Shown in pieces: positions 28,590 through 38,800 of a stretch of DNA of 64,000 nt. Source of the DNA: Pycnococcus provasolii (lineage: Eukaryota > Chlorophyta > Pseudoscourfieldiophyceae > Pseudoscourfieldiales > Pycnococcaceae). The notes below the pieces were generated by a model, which saw only the letters and a program-made list of their open reading frames with translations, ran no database searches and was not told the origin of the DNA. The position numbers and the translations under genes were made by a program. The first letter of the stretch is position 1; the number at the start of each line of letters is the position of its first letter. The stretch covers positions 310,001 to 374,000 of the forward strand of contig OW568875.1 in the NCBI GenBank assembly GCA_938743325.2. The letters are read 5' to 3'.

Positions 28590-29552
28590 TCAGACGTCGT
28601 CGCCGGGACTGTCGACGTCGTTGGATGATCCGCCGACATCGAATCCCAGACGAATGCGCTGCGCGTTGTCGGACACGGTGCGTGCTATGCGCCGTGCTGT
28701 AATCCACGCCTTGACGTGCGAGGGAGGCTCCATGCTTGCCAGAGCCTCCTCCGTGCGATATATACAGTACAGCGCATCCTCCGTCGTTCTCCTCGCACTC
28801 GCTTCCGCTTCTACCCACGACGCTACGTCTGCACGCGCGACGTCGAGCGCGCCGAGGAGCTGTCTGAGCGACTCTTCCGCTCGTGCTTGAGCAGCTTCCA
28901 GTTTTGCGGTGTCCGCCGCAGTCTTCGCCCGCGCCTCGCTCTCCAGGCTGGCTGCCGCGTCCTTCGCGCTCTGCTCGAGCTTCGCGAGCTTCTCAGCCTC
29001 TTCCTTCGTGGCGGCGACGATTGAAATCGCCTGCCTTGCTTCGCTTGCGCGCGCCACCACCTCGTCGATGGCGTCTGAAGGCAGTGCGGATTTATCACGT
29101 CGCTCTTCGTACGAGCGGCACCACTTCCTTCGTGCTCGGTTCGTCGCTGTCGTCGCTGCTCCGTCGCTCGCACCACCCGTTGGCAAGTCTGCGGCGGGTA
29201 CGGGCAGATATCTTATGCCCACCACTGCCGCCGCGACAGTCACAGCACCGACCGCCAAGGAGGCACGCCACCCGTTGTTTCTCGATGTGGAAGCTGGCGC
29301 CGCCGCCGCCGCCCCCGCTGGATTCTCTGTTGTTGACGACGCTGGTGCTGACTGTGGAGCGGTGGATTCGTCGAACGGCGAAGACGACCAGTCGTACGTC
29401 GACTGCGCCCAGCTATCAAACTCGTTCGAAATCGCGCCACCTGAAGAGGATCCCCCTGCACCTGACGACTTTGAGCCACCAGAGGCGTCCCCCGTGGGCG
29501 TGCCCGAGGAGGAGGAGGAGGAGGCGCACACAAACCGCCTTGTTGAATTCAT
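28590..29552 (-). CDS. Single-pass membrane protein with long coiled coil, probably organelle inner membrane
   Basis: A 320-residue protein from the ATG at 29552; an in-frame ATG at 29714 would add 54 residues of basic, Met-poor sequence and cannot be excluded. It opens with MNSTRRFVCASSSSSSG, which could be a transit peptide, then Ser/Gly/Ala-rich linker, one hydrophobic segment (LAVGAVTVAAAVVGIRYL, about residue 98-117), then a long Ala/Glu/Lys/Arg coiled coil (about 150-270). This transit-TM-coiled-coil order recalls mitofilin-like proteins, but the diagnostic mitofilin C-terminal signature is not seen, so no symbol is given. Its 3' end is 70 bp from the 3' end of the neighbouring membrane protein gene. 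Confidence 0.5.
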   Translation of the reverse strand: MNSTRRFVCASSSSSSGTPTGDASGGSKSSGAGGSSSGGAISNEFDSWAQSTYDWSSSPFDESTAPQSAPASSTTENPAGAAAAAPASTSRNNGWRASLAVGAVTVAAAVVGIRYLPVPAADLPTGGASDGAATTATNRARRKWCRSYEERRDKSALPSDAIDEVVARASEARQAISIVAATKEEAEKLAKLEQSAKDAAASLESEARAKTAADTAKLEAAQARAEESLRQLLGALDVARADVASWVEAEASARRTTEDALYCIYRTEEALASMEPPSHVKAWITARRIARTVSDNAQRIRLGFDVGGSSNDVDSPGDDV

Positions 29553-29730
29553 GTGAGCGTTAGGAATAGGAAACGCCTGAGGGTGGCGCACACACCTGCC
29601 GTGGGCAGCTCCTCCTTGTGACAGAGATCGAGACGCGCCATGGGTAGCTTGTGACCTGATTCTGAACATGCCGCGCACGTGGTGGCGCACGGGCATGCGC
29701 ACACCAGCGGGCATGAGGGAGGAGGTGTTT

Positions 29731-29738
29731 TATAAAAG
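29731..29738 (+). promoter_or_regulatory. TATA-like box TATAAAAG
   Basis: A TATAAAAG element about 70 bp before an ATG at 29799 and about 325 bp before the orphan coding frame at 30057. It may drive that gene if a short first exon is spliced in. Confidence 0.3.
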
Positions 29739-30056
29739 AGTGACCTTGGAGTGACGTGGAAAAAGGCAGGGGCGAGTTTCGGGGTTAGGTTCAGAACGAT
29801 GTTCTTCAGCAGCCAGGTGGTGGGAAGGGCCCTTTCGGGGATCCGCAGTAGGACAATTTCCCCTATCACGTCCCCTCGGGATCCCGCTCGGGATCCCGCT
29901 CGGGCCGAATGCAATGGCGGCACACATTTCCTGACGTCTCCCTCGCGTGGGGAGGTCCGGGAAGTCCCTTCGACGCACGTACAAACGCACAAACGCGGAG
30001 CATTCGAAGCGCCCGCGAAGGTCGCGAGCGAATGATGAGCGTGCATTGATCCCCAG

Positions 30057-30656
30057 TGCTCGCTCTACCACAACAACGCCAGGAACAACGCCAGGAACAA
30101 CGCCAGGAACAACGCAAAGACCGCGGCTGCTAGGAAACAGAAGGCGATCGAGTACGAACTGGAGACTGGCGATCACACGATCGACCTCAACGAAGCTACG
30201 CTGGAGGCGGCGGGCCTACAGTGCATAAAACGCATCGAGCAACGCATCGAGGAGTGCAAGGAGGCGCATCGAGGAGGCTTCATGCTAAGCATTTACGGGA
30301 CGAGCACGGGCTCGCTCTCCATCGTGCAAGAGGGCAAGAATCAGCTCTCAGGCCGCGGATACTCGAAACCACCGATCGTCGACGTCAACGGCAATACCAC
30401 CCCCTTCGGCGTGCAGGGCGCACATGGCCATGGCGGCGAGAGCGTCTTCGACTGCGGCTCTTCCAGGGTGACGAGCAAGGCGGTGGAGACGGCGGCGCTG
30501 CGTCACTTCACCCCGCTGTGCGACGCGTCCAATGGCATGATGCCGCGCACCTGGAGGGTGATTGGAGCGGGCGGGCCCAAGGGTACCGGCCCGTACCACG
30601 TCTGCATCCGCGTCATGCCGCTGCCGCTGCCACACGGATGGCGCCGCAGCTTCTAA
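30057..30656 (+). CDS. Orphan coding exon, 5' end unresolved
   Basis: This frame is open from 30039 to the stop at 30656 (about 200 codons) and reads like real protein (KAIEYELETGDHTIDLNEAT, SVFDCGSSRVTSKAVETAAL), but its only early ATG is at 30282, in the middle of good coding sequence. An upstream first exon is therefore likely: an AG acceptor at 30055-30056 is available, and one possible first exon is ATG 29799 to a GT donor at 29817, which would be phase 0. Both points are inference. Near its start the frame contains a 12-bp tandem (AACAACGCCAGG, from ~30069) encoding NNAR repeats. No family is recognised. Its 3' end faces the 3' end of the CAF-1 gene. Confidence 0.4.
   Translation, partial: CSLYHNNARNNARNNARNNAKTAAARKQKAIEYELETGDHTIDLNEATLEAAGLQCIKRIEQRIEECKEAHRGGFMLSIYGTSTGSLSIVQEGKNQLSGRGYSKPPIVDVNGNTTPFGVQGAHGHGGESVFDCGSSRVTSKAVETAALRHFTPLCDASNGMMPRTWRVIGAGGPKGTGPYHVCIRVMPLPLPHGWRRSF
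30069..30117 (+). repeat. 12-bp tandem repeat AACAACGCCAGG
   Basis: About four copies, in frame with the orphan exon, encoding Asn-Asn-Ala-Arg units. Confidence 0.8.
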
Positions 30657-30815
30657 AAACCCTTTCAATGAATCAATTAATCAACTCCGTAAGCAAAACT
30701 AATTTCCAATAACTCATTTTCTACGACATCTTCAAGCCAGATAATCATTCTCGAACGGAGGGGTGGTAGTTACTAAGTATAGTTTGGTAGAGAACTAAGG
30801 ATAGGTAAAGTTTAA

Positions 30816-33800
30816 TTACTCGTCAAGCGCAATCGGGTCGTCAGCAGCACCTGCAGCACTAGCCTCAACGCCAGCGCCACTCGAGTTGTCTCCGTTGTTG
30901 TCGTTGTTGTCGTCGTTGTTGTTGTTGTCGAGACTCTCGCGCTTCACGCCGAGCTTGAAGAATGCCTTCATCGCGTTCGCCTTCTGTCTCTCAACCTTCG
31001 CAGCCTCAGCCTCCTTCTTCTTGCGCTCCTCCTCCTCCTTTGCCGCCTTCACCGTCTCCTTCGCAGCCTTCTCGGCAGCCTTCGCCGCGTCGCGCTCCTG
31101 CTTCTCCTTAGCCTTCGCAGCACGTGCCTCATCCTTCGCTGCCTTCTCGGCAGCCTTCGCCGCGTCGCGCTCCTGCTTCTCGGCAGCTTTGGCGGCACGC
31201 GCAGCCTCCTTCGCCGCTTTGGCTGACGGTGAACCATCACCCTCTTCTTCTGCTGTCGATGGTGGTGGTGGTGGTGGAGGAGGTGGTGATTGTCCTGCAA
31301 CATCGTCAGCCGCCGCCACCGCCGCCGTCGCCGCCTCAGCCGCCGCCGCCGCCTTTGCCGCCTTCCTTGCAGCTATCCTGGCCGCCTTTGCCTCAGCCTT
31401 GGCCGCCCTAGCCTCGAGTTCCGCTTGCCGCCTGACGAGAGGGTCTTCATCCGCGGAAGGGCGGAATGCTTCGCAAGCAGGTATGCCAGGGAATGCCATC
31501 AGCAGCTTGCCGGCACCGCGTTGGGGAGCATTCGCACCTACGGGCGCCTTGAGGCCGCATCCGGGCGCAATCAGCAGCACCGAGCTCTGCTTTCTTGCAG
31601 CTGCGCGCACGGACGCATCAACACGCCGGCGCAGCGCGTGAGCCGCGGCAGAGGGTGGCACCTCCGCGGAAACGCAACGCCCACAGAGAATGAGAGACAA
31701 CTTAGCTTCGTCCATCCCAGCTACGGCGCCGCTCTCCGCCGTTGCCGCCGCCGCCTCGGCGTCGCCACCACCGTCCTCACTTCGCGCCTCTTCCGCGCTC
31801 AGGTAGCCATCAGGCACAACAAACTGTCCATCCGCCTCGTCACCCTCCTCGTCATCCTTGTCGTCCTTGTCGTCCTCGCTCTTCAGGCTCTCGGCATCCT
31901 CATCCGGCTCCTCCCAGTCATCCCAGCTCTCGTAGTCGTAATCAACGTCCGGGTCGCGTGCCTTCGGTCTCCGGCCCTTCACCACCTTGCTGGGGCGGTG
32001 CGACCCGAAGTATGCCGGCCGCACCTGTTCATCTTTGTGGAACTGCAACAACTTGCTGCGATATCGCCGCGCGCGCACTTGCCGCCTCGGAGGGGCATCG
32101 AGAACCATGACGTCGTCCACGTCCATTTGCACCGCCTTCGCGGGAGAGCTGCCGTTGTCGCATCCACCCAGCGAGCGACGCCTTGGCTGATTGGGCACGC
32201 CACGCCGGTCTGCCCAGTAGCGCGTGGCACGCTGCGCAGAACTCTTCATCGCCACGATCGGATTATGCAGCTGCATTTCGGATGCTGCACCCGCAAGCCA
32301 CGCGTCGATTGCCGCCGTTTTAGACTCCCTTGTTAGAGCCTGCTGCACCGCGGCGTGCAGAGGGTGGCCCTCCTGCGGTGGCTCTGAGAAGAACAGTCGA
32401 TCGTCGACCGAAGCGGGTGCCGCGGAGGCAGCCTTGGGTGCGTCAACGCTCTCGCGCGTCACACCAAGCTTGTTGAAGAAACTCATTGCGCTCGCCTTTG
32501 CTTTCTCCTTTGCCTTGGCTTCCGCCTCTTTCTTCTTTCGCTCCTCCTCCTCCTTGGCCGCCTCCCTGGCTGCTTTTTCGGCAGCCTTTTCCGCCGCCTT
32601 GGTTGCCTTTTCCGCCTCCTTTTTCGCAGCATTGGCAGCACGCTCAGCCTCCTTCTCCGCCGCCTTGGCTTTTTTCTCCGCCTCCTTTTCCGCCGCCTTG
32701 GCAGCACGCGTAGCCTCCTTCTCGGCATCACGCTTCGCCTTTTCCGCAGACGTCGGTTTCACCTTCGAAGGGGGCGGCGCGGCTTCTCCATTGCCGTCCG
32801 CATTCTTGGCTGCCGGCGTCGTAGGCTCGGCTGCTGCTGCGGCTGCTGATTCATCAATGGCCGCCTGCTGCTTACGTGATCGTCCTGCAGGACGAGCTGC
32901 CTCCGCCTTCATTAGCTTTGTCTGCGCCGTGCGAATCTCTGCTTGCCTAGACTCGGCCAGCAGCGTGTCGTCGCCCCTTTCGACACCCGCGGGGGGAGCT
33001 GCGGCGATGACAGCGCGGCGTAGGTTCTCCAAGGCACCAAGCCGCTTGTTTGCGCGTGTCCACGTCTCACGCGCCTCCTTCGCCGGCGGACGAACCTTGG
33101 GCGGCAGTGTAGTGAGCGTGTGCAGCTCCCATCGCCACATGAATCGCGGCTCATTGTTTTCGAGACGGTCCACCTGGTCGAGTTCCGGTCCATCCATGGC
33201 GCCCTTGTTTTCGCGCTTGGCCAGGCGAAGGATGACGTTGCGAATGGTCTGATCGCTGGGGCTGTTCTCAGGCGTGGCACCGCTGCCACGCATCGAGGCT
33301 CCGAGCAGCATGGTGACAAGCCGCGAGAGAGGTTGGCGCATACCCTCAATCAGTGCGCCCACCTCGCCATCTTTCAGCGGAAGCGACAGCTTGGGCGGCG
33401 TATCCGCGAGCTGCGCTTCCCTCTCTATACATGCATCCGCGAACTTGTTGGTGACATCCTCGACGTCGGTGCTGAGCAACTCCAGAAGAGCGGTCCTTTC
33501 CTTTTCCGTGCGCACCTTTGCGAGTGCAGCTGCCGAAGCTTGTGGTTGTGCAGGTGGCGTGGATGACGTCGGCTGTGCTGTTTTCTGTGCCTGTGCGGGT
33601 GCGGGTTCCGGCGCCGGCGTCGTCGTCATTGGTATTGCCTCCAGCTGTTCTGTGCTGATGCGAGGTGCTTTGGCACACGGCGTGGTGTGGTCGACGTCGT
33701 CGCGCATGCCGATGTCGTTCACTGGCTCCTGGCTTTCCGCTGGTCTCTTACGCTCCTTGCGCATTTCCACGTCCTGTTGGTTTGTTCCACAAGCACGGGT

Positions 33801-34248
33801 TTTGTGAGTAAGTATTAAGGTTATTGTTTGTTGTTGCTGGGATCGTGCAAAATGATGCCGAAGCAATACGCACGTCTGTCAGCGGCGCGACTCTCGCTTC
33901 GTCGCTTCCTTTCGACTTTTGCTCGAACATCGGCGCAGGTGTCGTCGCTGATGGCGGTGCCGGTTCCTCTTCAGGTTCTTCGCCATCCAGCGTGATGAGC
34001 ATCGGCTCACTCCCCTTGCTGTCCTTCGAGCTTAGCGGAGCTACTGACTGTTTCAAAGAAACACCATCACCACCCCCAAGGCTATTCTTCTTCCCTGACA
34101 ATGACGACGACTTCACTGACGACGACATCAAAGTTAACAGTGACACCTGCTTACCACCACCCCCACCACCTGAAGCACCACCACCAGCTGAAGCACCACC
34201 TGAAGCACCACCTGACCCAGAAGCACGAGCCTGATTGTGCGACGACAT
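30816..34248 (-). CDS. CHAF1A/FAS1: Chromatin assembly factor 1 large subunit (CAF-1 p150/FAS1-like), two exons
   Basis: Exon 1 is 34248-33874, the intron 33873-33774 (100 nt, GTGCGT...CAACAG, phase 0), exon 2 is 33773-30816; about 1110 residues. CAF-1 deposits H3-H4 on newly made DNA. The family signature is clear in exon 2: KLLQFHKDEQVRPAYFGSH, then DYDYESWDDWEEPDEDAESL and QFVVPDGYLSAEE, matching the acidic and C-terminal core of p150. A highly charged Lys/Glu/Arg/Ala (KER) segment precedes it and ends in SAMSFFNKLGVTRES. A second KER segment sits at the C-terminus and ends in NAMKAFFKLGVKRES. These FF motifs look like PCNA-binding boxes (family p150 has KAEITRFF-type sequence), but that is inference. 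Exon 1 is Gly/Ser-rich and disordered. The nucleotide sequence of the KER regions is strongly codon-biased repeat. The p150 N-terminal HP1-binding motif is not seen. Confidence 0.85.
33774..33873 (-). other. 100-nt spliceosomal intron in the CAF-1 gene
   Basis: Minus-strand GTGCGT donor and CAACAG acceptor with a possible branch sequence near TTACTCAC. Removing it joins a Ser/Gly-rich exon to the KER-bearing exon in the same phase. Without it the CAF-1 frame would have to start inside what reads as intron sequence. Confidence 0.75.
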
Positions 34249-34605
34249 GGATGAGCACGAGCACGAGCACGGCAGAATGAAACCCGGCTGGGGGGATTTG
34301 TGAATTTGAAAATAAAAGGTTTCGCGCACAAAGCAGACGTTTGCGCAAAGCAGGCGCCAAAAGTAAAAAAACCACAGGCAGGAAAATTATTCGGGATGAC
34401 TTCTATGAGCGCAGAGACGGATCCCCAAAAGGCGGGGGAAAATAGTCCCGCGTGTATTTTAGCTTTTTAGGATTCTCAGACGGGTTTATTATGAGGACAG
34501 AGGCGGATCCCCAAAACATTTTTTACAACAAGTTTTGTGACTTTTCAATTTTGTCATTTCATCTTTCGCCAGTCGTCATCGGTGTCGAATCCGCTGACTT
34601 TTAAC
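34249..34605. other. Divergent promoter region with paired 19-bp direct repeat
   Basis: This lies between the CAF-1 start (34248) and the RCC1-like start (34606). CAGAGACGGATCCCCAAAA near 34412-34430 is repeated with one change (CAGAGGCGGATCCCCAAAA) near 34499-34517. The pair may be a shared regulatory site; no coding frame is supported. Confidence 0.45.
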
Positions 34606-35643
34606 ATGGCTGCTGCCATGGAAAGTGCCGCACATGGTAGGCTGCGAGACGACGCCATCGCCGTCTGGCGCGAATGGCTCGTCGTCGTGCACAAACCACG
34701 ACGACTCGCAATCGTCAAGGAGCGCGACGAGCACCGCAAACGACTTTCGCGCGCCAACGCGAACATTGCAGCGGATTCAGATTTCTCGCTCGCTCTCCGG
34801 AAGAACGGAAGCATCGCGTGCTGGGGCCGGAACGACGAGGGCCAGGCGCCTCCGGACGGCATACAAGGTGACTTCGTCGCCATCGCCGCGGGTGTGCTTC
34901 ACTCGCTGGTGCTACAACGCGACGGAAGCATCGCGTGCCGGGGCGCCAACTACGACGGCCAGGCGCCTCCGGACGGCATACAAGGTGACTTCGTCGCCAT
35001 CGCCGCGGGTGGCGCTCACTCGTTGGCGATCCGACGCGACGGCAATATTGCGTGCTGGGGCTACAACAATCACGGCCAGGCACCTCCCGACGGAATACAA
35101 GGTGACTTCGTCGCCATCGCCGCGGGTTTCAGGCACTCTCTGGCGATCCGACGCGACGGCAGCATCGCGTGCTCGGGCTGCAACGACGACGGCCAGGCAC
35201 CTCCGGACGGCATACAAGGCGACTTCGTCGCTATCGCCGCGGGTGGCGGTCACTCGCTGGCGATCCGACGCGACGGCAGTATTGCGTGCTGGGGCTTGAA
35301 CAACGCCGGCCAGGCGCCTCCGGACGGCATACAAGGCGACTTCGTCGCCATCGCCGCGGGTGACTATCACTCGTTGGCGATCCGACGCGACGGCAATATT
35401 GCGTGCTCGGGAAGCAACGGCTTCGGCCAGGCGCCTCCGGACGGCATACATGGTGACTTCGTCGCCATCGCCGCGGGTGACTATCACTCGCTGGCGCTGC
35501 AACGCAACGGCACTATTGCGTGCTGGGGACGCAACGGCGATGGCCAGGCGCCGACTCCAGAAGACGACGAGGAGTACGAGGTGGACGACTACGCCACTCT
35601 CAGCGCCAACTTTTCCTTCATGACCGATGTGCACATCCTGTAA
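34606..35643 (+). CDS. RCC1-like seven-repeat beta-propeller protein
   Basis: A 345-residue protein from the ATG at 34606 (an earlier non-ATG frame start is ignored). After a helical N-terminus of about 55 residues, seven RCC1/BLIP-II-type repeats follow at a 39-residue period (first one truncated), each with an AIAAG...HSLAIRRDG..ACWG...GQAPPDGI core. Seven blades match a closed RCC1 propeller. The 117-bp units are nearly identical at DNA level, including third positions, so they arose recently or are homogenised. Some repeats have Ser for the usual Trp (ACSG). RCC1-like proteins act as GEFs or protein-interaction scaffolds; nothing here fixes a partner. Confidence 0.8.
   Translation: MAAAMESAAHGRLRDDAIAVWREWLVVVHKPRRLAIVKERDEHRKRLSRANANIAADSDFSLALRKNGSIACWGRNDEGQAPPDGIQGDFVAIAAGVLHSLVLQRDGSIACRGANYDGQAPPDGIQGDFVAIAAGGAHSLAIRRDGNIACWGYNNHGQAPPDGIQGDFVAIAAGFRHSLAIRRDGSIACSGCNDDGQAPPDGIQGDFVAIAAGGGHSLAIRRDGSIACWGLNNAGQAPPDGIQGDFVAIAAGDYHSLAIRRDGNIACSGSNGFGQAPPDGIHGDFVAIAAGDYHSLALQRNGTIACWGRNGDGQAPTPEDDEEYEVDDYATLSANFSFMTDVHIL
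34788..35555 (+). repeat. 117-bp tandem repeats inside the RCC1-like gene
   Basis: About six full and one partial near-identical 117-bp units, each one 39-residue propeller blade. Differences are concentrated in the variable loop after the ACWG motif. Confidence 0.85.
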
Positions 35644-35899
35644 CTTAACTAGTCGTTGTAATAATTTTGCCACGTACGTTGTTGTGGTTGCTGAACGAAC
35701 TCCAAGCCTAGGGTGACAAATCCAACCAATCATGTCACACATGATTATGATGGGGCGTACGTACAATCGAGTTGCATAACATAACAATTCTACCGGCATT
35801 TTGATTTTATGTAGTTAGCTATTGTACTGAAGTACCTCTCTCTTTTTCTTAATTAGTCTGGTAAAAAGATTTTATTACATCACAGCACAGCTTTCTTAA

Positions 35900-38800
35900 T
35901 TAAGGTTCTTGTAATTTCGATAGCTCATCCACGAGTTCGTGCATGGACTCCTGCATGCGCGCCTTGCGCGTCGCATCCTCGCACGCGTCCACCCACCCAG
36001 CAACCTGCCGGTAAATGCGACCACGCTGAAGCGCAAAGTGCGCGCGAATCGCATCCTCGAAGCCTGGCTTGGGCTTTCGCAGCTGCGCAACCATCGCCCA
36101 ACGAACCGTCTGCAGACGAATCTCCTCGTTGTACTCGCGAGACTTGCGATCGCCGTCGTCCGTGCCGCGCAGGCCATCGGCACCTGGCTCGTTGAACCAA
36201 GGCTCGTCGACGAGGATCATCGCTTGGATGCTCACCAGCACCTGGTAGAGCGAACTCTGCGAAGGGTTCCACTTCTCGAATTCCGCACCTCCGTGCCACG
36301 TTCCCAAGAGCGACAAGCACACCTTACCGTCAGCGTACAAATTCGGGTTGAAGCGAATGCGACCGCCGCCGGTTGTCACGAATTGCACCATAGGAGGCTT
36401 GTGAGGGTAGTCAGAGGGAAAGAAAAGGTCAAAGACGAAGCATCCAAGCGCGTACGGCGTGCCCTCCGGCCCGACGATGAGCGCGCGCATCTTGTCGGGA
36501 CGTGCGCCATCTTGGCGAAGCAGCACGCTGCTTTCCAGAGCCACGGGGAGACCGCCAGATGCGCTCAGACTTTGGACTTCCTTCGCGAGCTTGCGAAGCT
36601 TCTGCTTTTCGTTGCCCGCGGGCTGGTTGGCAAGATCCTCGAACAGGCCGTAGTACTGTGGAAGACCGCCGTCGACGTCGGCGAAGGCGAGTTGCCCCAT
36701 CGTCGATTCGTAGCGGCGCCTCCACACGCCGTCGGCGTCATCGGAAGCCTCATCCGCAAAGGACGGGATTGCATGCGAGGCTGCCGCAGCCTCGGATCCT
36801 TCTCCTCCTCCTGCTGCCGCCGCTACTGCCGCTGACGCTCCGGACGCCCCACCCTTCCTCGCCTGCGCGGCGTTGATCAGATCATCGAGGCACTCGTGAT
36901 GCCTCGGACCACCAAGATTCTCCTGCTTCATCGTCGACCCAGCCTTACGTAGGATCGCCGCGTCGAAATCAGGCTCGGCGGCGACGGCAGCCGCAAACGC
37001 ACCACCCGCGGAGTGCCTCGTCGCGATCCGCAGCGCAAACTCGACGATAGACAGCAGCAGCTCGTTGGGGCGGAAGTGGAAGCGCTCAGGCTTCTTCACC
37101 TGCAGGTTGGATCCCTTCGGACCCACGAGAAGCTCGAGGAAGTGCACGACAGCGTACGCCGCAGGACCGACCGTGGTCTCGTGCAGGAAAGCCTCGCCCA
37201 CGCCCTGCGCATCCGCGAGTAGATTCAGCAGGCGCAACGTCGTCCTCGCGTACGCCATGAAGCCCTTCGCGGCACCCTCCTGGCTTCGCAGGAAACTTTC
37301 CTTGTCCGCACGCTCGGCGGGAGGGAGCGCCTTCCACTTCGCCTCGTCTGCCATCGCCGTTTCCATCTCGTGAATGCTCACGAGCCGCTCCAGGGAATCC
37401 TCGAGCAGATACATGAGAGCGCCCAACGCCGCGGAGGCGAACTGCGCGAAGAGGTCGCGGCCATTCTGCGTCGCAAGCAGCTCGGAGATGGATGCGCAGC
37501 ACTCAGGATACTCCCAGATGGTCTCGATGAGCCGTGCAGCGTCGTTGCGCGACGCGAACTTGTCAAAGTCCTCCGCATCCACGTCTATGCCCTCGACGGC
37601 GTCCATTGCCACGTACGCCGACATCAGCGCGGGCACGATACGGCGCAGTACGTCGGCGTTGCCGAGCACGGCACCCACAAGCGCGTCGTGCGCGCTCGAG
37701 CCTGCTCCCGTGCCAAGGCTTCGAGCGCCGTGACGGGTACTTCGCAGGAAATTTTCAAGCATCTCGGTAAGGCGAGCGTGCACGATGGGAGAGCGCACGA
37801 GGTCGCGGCGCAGCAGCAGCGCCGTGGCGCACTCGACGAGCACCGTCACCGGGAGCGCGGTGGAGCCAGCGCCAGCGAGAAGGTCTGCACGGTTCCACCG
37901 AAGGACGTGCGTCACCCACATCCCGAGATTCTTTGCCACCGATTCAGGAATGCAGGCGTATGCCTCTCGAACAGCCTCTGGATTAGGGTGGTCTAATAAC
38001 GACATAAGCCAAACCGCGGTGATCAGCGAGAGTCTGCACATATCAACAGCCATACTGGGATCCAGTAGCTGCGCGCTGCCGCAGTCGCACTCCGCATTCC
38101 ACTCCGGATCTGCATTGAGGTCCAACCCCTCGCGCTTGCTGTGGCGCTCTTTGGCACGTAGGCGTCGAACAAAGGAAATCGCCGCCGGCATCACGCAGAT
38201 TTGCGTCGCTTGCTGAGCGAGCAGGAATACTTCGACGACGAAGTGCGGAGGCTGCATCGTTTCCGCAAGGCGAGGCGCAAAGAATGGCGTGGATGGCGGC
38301 GAAGGAAGGGCAATGGAAGAGGGAGCTGCCGCACGTCCAGCGAGCGTGCCCTCTCCCGCAGGTGATGAGAGCCGCCTTGGCTGCGTGAGAGGCGCCTCAC
38401 GCAGGCGTGCGAGATGCTGCGGCTTGCCATCTAAAAATGGCCGGCAGAAGCGCAGGCACGTCGCCGCCACTCCAAGCGCGAACGCATCGCTCGATCCCGC
38501 GAGCGCGCCGCGTGCCAAGGACGCCGCAGCGGTCGATGCTCCAATTTTCGTGCGTGCCTGCGACGTGCCTACGGCGGCTGCGAGCCATGCTAGGACCGTT
38601 TCCTTGTAGTCTGGCCCAGCGCCAGCGAGCATGCGAAGCATGGTGTGCGCCGCACCGTGCGTGCGCTCAAACACAGATGCTAAGTTGTTGATGATGCGTT
38701 CGCGTTCTCCTGATTTAGGGTATCCCCGCAAAGACAAGAAAGTTTTCGTCGCAGCAGAGGGCGTCGGGCCGTTCGGAGTCGTCGGCAGCGTGCCAACCTT

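Noticed and set aside
29877-29905. Palindromic CGGGATCCCGCT repeat
   Set aside because: Two and a half copies only; could be a short regulatory or chance GC-rich repeat with no further support.
32483-32731. Arg-rich frames in the CAF-1 KER region on several frames and strands
   Set aside because: They are shadows of codon-repeat sequence in the KER coding region.
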